The position numbers were made by a program, and so were the translations under genes. From the NCBI GenBank assembly GCA_964385045.1, contig CAYLNM010000034.1:1-29530 (forward strand): a stretch of DNA of 29,530 nt. The letters run 5' to 3'. Within the stretch, counting starts at the first letter, position 1; each line of letters starts with the position of its first letter. This DNA comes from CAYLNM01 sp964385045 (lineage in GTDB: Bacteria > Planctomycetota > Phycisphaerae > Phycisphaerales > SM1A02). The notes under the pieces were generated by a model. That model ran no database searches. It saw only the letters and a program-made list of their open reading frames with translations, and had not been told where the DNA came from. Shown here piece by piece: positions 7,608 to 16,061 of the stretch.

Positions 7608-8240
7608 TCAGTTGGCGTACTTGACCGTGCAGCCCCACTCGCGGACGTACGTCGGGGCGACGGTCTCGCCGGCCGCGATCTGCTGCAGCGCCTGAACCAC
7701 GTAGTTGGTGTGGTTCGGGAACTTGCGGCTCATGGCGTCGTCGGTGAACGCGCCGTGGTAGCGGAGCACGCCCTCGTCGTCGATGACGAACATGTGCGGG
7801 GTGCGGGTGGCGCCGTAGGTCTTGCCCACGGTGCCGTCGTAGTCCATCACCACCGGGACCTTGACCTCGTGCTTCTTGAGGAAGTCGCGGTTGATCTTCA
7901 TCACCTCGTCCTTCGGCTTGTTGGCCGTGGAGTTGACGGCGATGTAGACCACCTCGGCGTCCATCTTCTTCATGGCGTCGAGCGTCTCCTTCACGACGCC
8001 CTTGTCGTACACGCCGACGATGAACGGGCAGTCGGGGTTGGTCCACTCGAGGACCACGTGCTTGCCCTCGAAGTCCTTGAGCTCGTGCTCGGTGCCCTCG
8101 AGGTCGTTCAGGGTCCAGGCCGGGGCCTTCTCGCCCACCTTGGCCTTCTTCTCGACGTCGCCGGGACCGGCGGCGGCCACGAGGGCGAGGGTCGCGAGAC
8201 CGATGCCGAACGCGAGCGCAGTGCGTGTCTTGCGAATCAT
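7608..8240 (-). CDS. Exported redoxin / AhpC-TSA-like thioredoxin-fold protein
   Basis: A 210-residue protein with an N-terminal signal peptide (MIRKTRTALAFGIGLATLAL, cleavage probably near Ala22-Ala24), so it acts in the periplasm. The redoxin fold runs from about residue 35: VGEKAPAWTLNDLEG, HVVLEWTNPDCPFIVG with Cys71, then VYIAVNST, VPVVMDYDGTVGKTYGATRTPHMFVID with the cis-Pro, and YHGAFTDD. The active site has one Cys (CPFI) rather than CxxC; a second Cys (Cys204) is in the extreme C-terminus (WGCTVKY), as in a planctomycete-rich redoxin subgroup. The Shine-Dalgarno AAGGAG sits six bases before the ATG. It lies 98 nt downstream of the DsbD-alpha-like gene, which suggests a shared thiol-redox operon. 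The partner is unknown. Confidence 0.88.
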   Translation of the reverse strand: MIRKTRTALAFGIGLATLALVAAAGPGDVEKKAKVGEKAPAWTLNDLEGTEHELKDFEGKHVVLEWTNPDCPFIVGVYDKGVVKETLDAMKKMDAEVVYIAVNSTANKPKDEVMKINRDFLKKHEVKVPVVMDYDGTVGKTYGATRTPHMFVIDDEGVLRYHGAFTDDAMSRKFPNHTNYVVQALQQIAAGETVAPTYVREWGCTVKYAN

Positions 8241-8338
8241 GATTCGCTCCTTGCCTGGTGCGGGGCCGGCCGTCTCGGGACGGGCCCGCGGGGTGTGGGG
8301 GACCGGCGGCGCGGGCGCCGACGATCCGCAGGGACGGG

Positions 8339-9379
8339 TCATCCGCCGTCGCCGAGGGCGGCGGGGATGGGGATCGTTCGTTCGAAGCGCCACGCGGGGT
8401 CGGTCGGCTGCTCGCCGAGCCCGACGAGCCCGCGGACGACGAAGGGCTTGCCGAGGGCGTTGGCGGGGTTCAGGGCCAGCGGAACGCGCACGTTCCAGCG
8501 GCCGTCGTCGCCCGGGGTCACGACCGGCTCCCCGAACCGCACGCCCGGCCCGGGCGCGGGCACGATCACCGGACGACCGGGGGCGGCGTCGCGGGGCACG
8601 CGCAGGCGCAGCTCGCCCCGGGCGCCGTCGTCGCCGAGCTCCACGTCGACCGCCAGCTCCGCCCCGCGGAGATCGGTGAGCGGCCGGGGCACCCGCTCGA
8701 GCCACGCCGCCGTGCCGGGCGGGGCCTCGGACGCGGCGGGCGGCGACTCGGCCTCGGCGGCGGTCGCGGCGGGAATGGTCAGCGTCCGGTTGGCCTGGCC
8801 GATGAGACACAGCTCGCGGCAGACGAGGTACATGAGGTCGACCTCGAACTCGAGCGGCCGGCCGTCCGGCTCGAGGTCGGCCGGGGCCGTCACCGGGATG
8901 AAGATCCAGGCGTGCTCCTCGTAGCCGTAGGTGGTCCCGGTGGGACCGGTGATGACCTGCGGGCGCGGGTACCGCGGCTCGCCGACCTCGAAGCCGGCCG
9001 GGGCCTCGACGGACGCCTGCAGCGGCACGCCGGTGTCGCCGGGGTTCTCCCAGTACGTGTGCCAGTGCTTCGCGAGGCTCGCGACGAACGCGAGGTGGAA
9101 CGTGCGGCCGGGCCGCACGTGCTCGACGTCGGCGACGACGTCCACGCGGGCGACCTGCGCCACGTCGTCGGGCTCGGCCGGGGCCTCGAAGTTGCCGGGG
9201 CCGGTCGGGGGCGGTGGGACCTCGTCGGCGGCGGAGGCGACGGCCGCGTGGCCGCTGCCCGCGAGCGACGCGAGGCCGGCGACGGCGATCGTCGCGCCGG
9301 CCGCGCGGAGGCGCGACACGACGGCGATGGTCGGGGTGCGTCGAGTCGGTGCGGGGACGCGGGGGTGGACTCGTTCCAT
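8339..9379 (-). CDS. DsbD N-terminal (alpha) domain-like secreted protein
   Basis: A 346-residue exported protein resembling only the periplasmic N-terminal part of the thiol:disulfide interchange protein DsbD. A signal-like hydrophobic segment occupies about 28-48. Diagnostic features are KHWHTYWENPGDTG (104-117), PRYPRPQVITGPTGTTYGYE, and VCRELCLIGQA, where Cys187 and Cys191 form the redox pair (C-x3-C). The multi-helix membrane domain and the C-terminal thioredoxin domain of full DsbD are absent; instead there is a second beta-rich half (about 225-346). The start at ATG 9379 is supported by AGGAG ten bases upstream; the frame stays open further upstream but without homology. It is probably transcribed with the redoxin gene. 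Electron source and target are not evident. Confidence 0.82.
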   Translation of the reverse strand: MERVHPRVPAPTRRTPTIAVVSRLRAAGATIAVAGLASLAGSGHAAVASAADEVPPPPTGPGNFEAPAEPDDVAQVARVDVVADVEHVRPGRTFHLAFVASLAKHWHTYWENPGDTGVPLQASVEAPAGFEVGEPRYPRPQVITGPTGTTYGYEEHAWIFIPVTAPADLEPDGRPLEFEVDLMYLVCRELCLIGQANRTLTIPAATAAEAESPPAASEAPPGTAAWLERVPRPLTDLRGAELAVDVELGDDGARGELRLRVPRDAAPGRPVIVPAPGPGVRFGEPVVTPGDDGRWNVRVPLALNPANALGKPFVVRGLVGLGEQPTDPAWRFERTIPIPAALGDGG

Positions 9380-9805
9380 GCGGAAGAGGACTCCTGTGCC
9401 GGGACGGTTCGTCCGCCGAACGGATCTCGGATGCGGCGCCGGCGACTCGCCGGTCCGCCCTCGACCGTCCGGGCCCGCGGACGACACGCCCGCGGCGAAC
9501 ACGACCCGACCGGGCGTGCTGCCCGACCGTCCCCCGGTCTACCCCGGAGACCCCGGATCGTGCGGCCACTCCGTGGAGCCCGCAGATGGAAGTGGAATCG
9601 AACGTCCGCGTCCATCCGATTCTTCCCCCGAGACGGCCCGATTCCACCCGTTCCGGCGCACGCGTCGCCCCGCGGTGTCGGCGCCCGCAGGGACGACGCC
9701 GCTGGCCCAGGGGTGTTCCCGAGCCTCGGCGTTCGGTCGTGCCGCCCCGGCGTCGCTATGGTCCGGGCCGGCGAGCGCCCGCGTCGCCCCCACCCCGGAG
9801 GTCCC
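9380..9805. other. 426-nt divergent intergenic region
   Basis: No convincing gene. It separates the leftward DsbD-alpha-like gene from the rightward rhodanese-like gene and must hold both promoters. On the plus strand a TATGGT (9757-9762) is a possible -10 for the rhodanese gene, with only a poor -35 (TTCGGT 19 nt upstream). A relatively A+T-richer patch occurs around 9590-9630. Confidence 0.5.
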
Positions 9806-10345
9806 ATGCCCGACTCGCATCGATCCGGCCGCATCGCCGACCTGCCCGCCCCCGCGGCGGCACGATCGCCCGGGCCGACCCGGATCACCGGGCCCGGACG
9901 CGTCGCCGTCGCCGGCGCGGCGGCGCTCGCGCTCGCCGTCCTCGCCGGCTGCTCGAACCGCACGACCGACCGCGACGTGGAGCTCCTCGGCGTGGCCGAC
10001 GCCCGCGAGGCGGTGGGCGGCGGCCGCACGCTGCTCGGCGAGGATCGCACCGGGGCGTGGATCGATCCCCGCACCGTCGGCGACTGGCTCGCCGAGCGGA
10101 TCCCGGGCGCCCTGCACGTGCCGGTGGGCGAGATGCGGGATCGGGCCCCCGAGCTCCGCGGGTACGACGTGCTCGTCGTCTACGGCCGCGGGTTCAAGGA
10201 CCCGGTGGCGATCGCCGGGGCGAAGGTCCTGAGCGACGCCGGTGTCGGCGAGGTGCGGGTGCTCGAGGGCGGCCTGACCGCGTGGCGGGACGCGGGCCTG
10301 CCGGTGGCCTCCGGCTCCCCGGCTCCCGACGAGGGACTCGACTGA
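9806..10345 (+). CDS. Rhodanese-fold lipoprotein lacking the catalytic cysteine
   Basis: A 179-residue lipoprotein. A hydrophobic segment (AVAGAAALALAVLAGC) ends in the lipobox LAGC with Cys49, so it is likely membrane-anchored outside the cytoplasm. Residues about 84-170 show a rhodanese domain: AWIDPRTVGDWLAERIPGAL, HVPVGEMR, then VLVVYGRGFKDP and VRVLEGGLTAWRDAGLPV. In active rhodaneses the strand VVY is followed by Cys; here Gly127 takes that place, and the remaining loop is RGFKDP. It should therefore not be a sulfurtransferase by the usual mechanism and may bind a partner or ligand. The start ATG 9806 has GGAGG four bases upstream. It converges with the asparaginase gene. Confidence 0.82.
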   Translation: MPDSHRSGRIADLPAPAAARSPGPTRITGPGRVAVAGAAALALAVLAGCSNRTTDRDVELLGVADAREAVGGGRTLLGEDRTGAWIDPRTVGDWLAERIPGALHVPVGEMRDRAPELRGYDVLVVYGRGFKDPVAIAGAKVLSDAGVGEVRVLEGGLTAWRDAGLPVASGSPAPDEGLD

Positions 10346-10366
10346 TTCGAGCCGGGCCCGCGCAGT

Positions 10367-10389
10367 GGGCCGCGCACGGCGCGCGGCCC
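10367..10389. terminator. Bidirectional hairpin between convergent genes
   Basis: GGGCCGCGC (10367-10375), loop ACGGC, GCGCGGCCC (10381-10389): a perfect 9-bp stem in the 64-nt space between the rhodanese-like gene (+) and the asparaginase gene (-). It is well placed to end both transcripts. Confidence 0.55.
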
Positions 10390-10409
10390 GCCGGCGGGCC
10401 GGCGGGCCG

Positions 10410-11444
10410 TCAACGCGTCTCGCCCTCCGCGGACCCGGCGGACCCGGCGGACGCGGCCGCCGGGCACAGCACGTGCTCGGGCGCCCGCACCGAGAGGCCG
10501 TCCGCACCCGCGATCACCACCAGGAAGTCCGGCCGCAGCGCCGCCGCGCCCACCCGGCCCTCCGGATCCATCGCGATCACCGCGAGCTGGTGGTGCGGCG
10601 CGAGCTCGTGGTCCTCGAGCACCCGCTCCAGGGCCGTGCGCGCGGCCACGTCGGGCGCCTCGCCGGCCCGCATCCGCTCCACGCAGAGGAAGGACGTGCT
10701 CCCGCCCATGGCCAGCTCGCCGGTTCCCGTGGCGGCGGCCGCGCCGTGCCGCGGGTGCACGAAGAGCCCGTGGCCGGGGATCGGGGAGTCGCCGATGCGG
10801 CCCGGATGCTTCCACGGCGTCCCGCTGGTCGAGCACGCACCGGCGAGCCGGCCGTCGGTGCCGCGGGCGATCACGCACACCGTGTCGTGTCCCCCCGCCC
10901 CCGCGTCGAAGAGCGCGCCGCGGCCGCGGTCCACCGGTCTCGGGGGCGCGTCGTCGCCGGGCGGCGTGTCCGTCGCCGGTCCATCCAGCCCCACCGGCCC
11001 CGCGTCGCCGGTCGCCGCCGCCGCCGCGGCCTTCCGGGCCCGCCGCCGTTCCCATCGCTCGCGGGCCGCGTCCGTCAGCAGCTCGGCCCGCGTGCATCCC
11101 GCCGCGTCCGCGAGCCGGTCCGCGCCCTCGCCCGCGACGAGCACGTGCGGCGTCCGCTCCATCACCGCCCGCGCCGCGCGCACCGCGGGAAGCCGGTCCC
11201 GCAGGCCGGCGATCGCACCGAGCTCCGACGGCGACCGCATGACCAGGGCGTCCAGCGTCACGAGGCCGTCCGCGTCCGGCAGTCCGCCCCGCCCCACCGA
11301 GTCGACCTCGGGATCGGCCTCGACCGCCGCCGCGACCGCGATCGCCGCGTCGAGGGGATCGCCGCCGCCCGCCAGCGCAGTGAAGGCATCCCCGCACGGG
11401 CGGGCAGCGAAGGACCAGGTGGCCAGGAGGCGGGCACCGGACAT
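10410..11444 (-). CDS. Glycosylasparaginase / isoaspartyl peptidase family Ntn hydrolase
   Basis: A 344-residue member of the N4-(beta-N-acetylglucosaminyl)-L-asparaginase family, which cleaves itself before a Thr that becomes the catalytic nucleophile. The family features are DPLDAAIAVAAAVEADPEVDSVGRGG (29-54), the autocleavage site GGHDTV with Thr188, and GRIGDSPIPGHGLF (215-228). ELAMGGSTSF and the C-terminal strands complete the beta subunit. The alpha-beta linker (about 135-180) is an Ala/Pro/Asp-rich low-complexity stretch. No signal peptide is visible, so it appears cytoplasmic, acting on N-acetylglucosaminyl-asparagine or beta-aspartyl compounds. The start at ATG 11444 gives the expected N-terminus but has no clear Shine-Dalgarno. 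The gene is divergent from the antiporter across a repeat-bearing spacer. Confidence 0.88.
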   Translation of the reverse strand: MSGARLLATWSFAARPCGDAFTALAGGGDPLDAAIAVAAAVEADPEVDSVGRGGLPDADGLVTLDALVMRSPSELGAIAGLRDRLPAVRAARAVMERTPHVLVAGEGADRLADAAGCTRAELLTDAARERWERRRARKAAAAAATGDAGPVGLDGPATDTPPGDDAPPRPVDRGRGALFDAGAGGHDTVCVIARGTDGRLAGACSTSGTPWKHPGRIGDSPIPGHGLFVHPRHGAAAATGTGELAMGGSTSFLCVERMRAGEAPDVAARTALERVLEDHELAPHHQLAVIAMDPEGRVGAAALRPDFLVVIAGADGLSVRAPEHVLCPAAASAGSAGSAEGETR

Positions 11445-11510
11445 CGCGGCGATGCTACCGCCGGCGGGGACGGAACGTCTGCGCGGGGGCGCCGGGGCGG
11501 GCCCGCCGGC

Positions 11511-11580
11511 GGAGCACGGGGCGCCGGGCACGGCGCGCGGAGCACGAGGCGCGGGGGGCGGAGCACGGAGCACTGGGCAC
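11511..11580 (+). repeat. Degenerate 7-bp tandem repeat, 10 units (consensus GGRGCRC)
   Basis: Ten consecutive heptamers without slippage: GGAGCAC, GGGGCGC, CGGGCAC, GGCGCGC, GGAGCAC, GAGGCGC, GGGGGGC, GGAGCAC, GGAGCAC, TGGGCAC. GGAGCAC occurs four times. The array lies in the divergent promoter region between the asparaginase and antiporter genes. Confidence 0.9.
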
Positions 11581-11654
11581 CCCCGCCGTGCACCGACGCA
11601 CATCGGGACTCGTCCCCACGGTGCCGGTTCCCCCGGCGGATACCCTCGACCGTG

Positions 11655-14168
<2,514 letters not shown>

Positions 14169-14223
14169 GGCCCGCTCCCGGGGGGCTCGTGCCCCGACCT
14201 GGCCGCCGAGGCGCGCCCCGGGG

Positions 14224-14252
14224 TTCGCGCCACCCGGATCCCGGAGTATGGT
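14224..14252 (+). promoter_or_regulatory. Putative promoter of the first dockerin-like gene
   Basis: TTCGCG (14224-14229), a 17-nt spacer, TATGGT (14247-14252). The leader would be about 165 nt. The same TATGGT with a TTC-type -35 is found before the paralogous gene at 18807. Confidence 0.4.
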
Positions 14253-14423
14253 CGGCGGGATGGTCGTCCTGCGGGCTCCGGCCCGCCGCGTGAGGCGACC
14301 GTCGCGCCCCCACCGTCCCCCCACCGGACCCGCCCCGGGCCCCGGCGAGGCGGGGGACCCACGAGGAAGAATCGCCCCGCGACCGGAGCGTCGCTCCCGG
14401 GCGAGCAGAGGAGACACCCAGCG

Positions 14424-15875
14424 ATGAATGCCAAGCCCATCGTCGCGGCGATCGGCCTGTCGGCGGCCGCGATCGGCGTCGGCCAGCTGTCGGCGGCCCC
14501 CGGCGACGTCCGGACCACCGCCGCCCCGGCCCCGACCGCGGCCGACGCCACGCCCGAGGACCTGCGATTCGACGCGGAGCCGCAGGGCGGCATCCCCGAC
14601 GTGATCGTGTTCAAGATCAGCGGGTACGTGAACTACTCGCAGTCGCCGTATCGCGCGTACGCGGTGGGCACCACGTCGTGCAACATCGGCGACGTGCCGC
14701 TGGTCTGGCAGTCGAGCAACAACCAGCACCCCGTCATCGGCCAGAACATGTTCCGGCTCGCCGACGGCGCGAACGGCCACCCCCGCTTCGAGCACATCGG
14801 CCAGTCGTGGCTCAAGCACGGCTTCTGCGCCCTGGACCTGAGCGAGTGCGGCACCTGCCAGGGCACCGGCTGCTCGTCGCTCGGCGTCGGCTGCTCCGAC
14901 CCGTACTCGGCCAGCCTCAACGGCAGCCAGTCGGGCGCCGGCCCCAAGTGGCAGGTCAACTCGACCAACGGCTTCTTCCCGTACCCGCCGGCCGACCCGA
15001 CCTACAGCGGCCAGGTCGCCCGCCGGCTCCGCGTGCTGCAGGACGACGTGAACCCGCAGCTGAACCCGAACGCGACGTTCTTCGTCGAGGCCCAGTACGT
15101 CTGCCCCGACGAGAACCCCTCGATCGACGTGATCAACGCCCGCAACAACGTCTCGTGGCGCCAGATCTCGACCAACTTCGCCGGCATGATCAACGGCTAC
15201 GTCGGCGACACGCAGATCGGCGAGGCCGGCCTCTTCGCGTGGAAGGCCGTCGATCCCGAGGTGCAGCTGACCACCGTCACCCTCGAGGGCGAGGGCACCA
15301 TGTACGTGGCCAGCCGCGTCTACGACAACGGCGACGGCACCTTCGACTACGAGTACGCGGTCCAGAACCAGGACGTGCACCGCTCGGTCGGCACCTTCAC
15401 CGTGCCCGTCGGCTCCGGCGTCGGCGTGAGCGGCGAGGGCTTCGCCGACGTGGACTACCACTCGGGCGAGCCGTTCGACGACACCGACTGGGCCCACGGC
15501 CGGCTCGGCGACGAGCTGACGTGGAACACCGCGGAGCACGCCGACGATCCGAACGCCAACGCCATCCGCTGGGGCACCATGTACAACTTCCGCTTCACCG
15601 CGGACGCCGCGCCGACCGACGGCGAGGTCGTGCTCGGCATGTTCATGCCCGGCACCCCGGAGGCCGTCGCCGCGGCGGCGCAGGTGCCCTCGGACGTCAC
15701 CGCCCCCTGCCCGGCGGACGTCGACGACTCGGGCGAGGTGGACTTCGACGACCTGCTCGCGGTGCTCGGCGCGTGGGGCGACTGCCCCGGCTGCCCCGAG
15801 GACGTCGACGGCAGCGGCGGCGTCGACTTCGACGACCTGCTGACCCTCGTGGCCGCGTACGGGCCCTGCCCGTGA
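14424..15875 (+). CDS. Secreted protein with C-terminal dockerin-like repeats (paralogue 1)
   Basis: A 483-residue exported protein with a signal peptide (about 1-26, hydrophobic, ending SAAP). The main domain (about 50-425) is Cys-containing and carries long conserved runs: HPVIGQNMFRL, IGQSWLKHGFCALD, SLGVGCSDPYSASLNGSQSG, FVEAQYVCPDENP, YDNGDGTFDYEYAVQNQD and FADVDYHSGEPFDDTDW. I know this domain only as a conserved uncharacterised secreted domain of planctomycetes and some other marine bacteria. Residues 429-483 hold two acidic calcium-loop repeats (DVDDSGEVDFDDLLAVLG and DVDGSGGVDFDDLLTLVA), each next to Cys-Pro, ending GPCP, as in the 'GC-type dockerin' tails of Phycisphaerae. GAGGAG lies upstream of the ATG. 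It is paralogous along its whole length to the protein at 18807-20261. Confidence 0.85.
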   Translation: MNAKPIVAAIGLSAAAIGVGQLSAAPGDVRTTAAPAPTAADATPEDLRFDAEPQGGIPDVIVFKISGYVNYSQSPYRAYAVGTTSCNIGDVPLVWQSSNNQHPVIGQNMFRLADGANGHPRFEHIGQSWLKHGFCALDLSECGTCQGTGCSSLGVGCSDPYSASLNGSQSGAGPKWQVNSTNGFFPYPPADPTYSGQVARRLRVLQDDVNPQLNPNATFFVEAQYVCPDENPSIDVINARNNVSWRQISTNFAGMINGYVGDTQIGEAGLFAWKAVDPEVQLTTVTLEGEGTMYVASRVYDNGDGTFDYEYAVQNQDVHRSVGTFTVPVGSGVGVSGEGFADVDYHSGEPFDDTDWAHGRLGDELTWNTAEHADDPNANAIRWGTMYNFRFTADAAPTDGEVVLGMFMPGTPEAVAAAAQVPSDVTAPCPADVDDSGEVDFDDLLAVLGAWGDCPGCPEDVDGSGGVDFDDLLTLVAAYGPCP

Positions 15876-15918
15876 CCTGAGCCGCGTCGCCGGCCCCCTG
15901 CCGGCCTCGGACCCTTCG

Positions 15919-15953
15919 CCGCGGGACCCCGGATGCACGCCGGGGTCCCGCGG
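15919..15953 (+). terminator. Perfect 14-bp hairpin terminator after paralogue 1
   Basis: CCGCGGGACCCCGG (15919-15932), loop ATGCACG, CCGGGGTCCCGCGG (15940-15953), followed by TGCGTTTC. It is a fully paired 14-bp stem 43 nt after the stop codon. Confidence 0.8.
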
Positions 15954-16061
15954 TGCGTTTCGGGGGGGGCGTTCCGCCACCGGACCCCCGACCGCGGACG
16001 CCCGCCCGGCGAGCCGCCGCGGAGGCCGCCGTCCGCCGCCCGCGTCTGCGAGACTGTCCCC

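Noticed and set aside
14260..14427. A 55-codon leader frame whose stop overlaps the dockerin-like gene's ATG (ATGA)
   Set aside because: Attractive as a coupled leader peptide, but it is Arg/Pro-rich, has no Shine-Dalgarno and no counterpart before the paralogue. Chance is enough at this composition.
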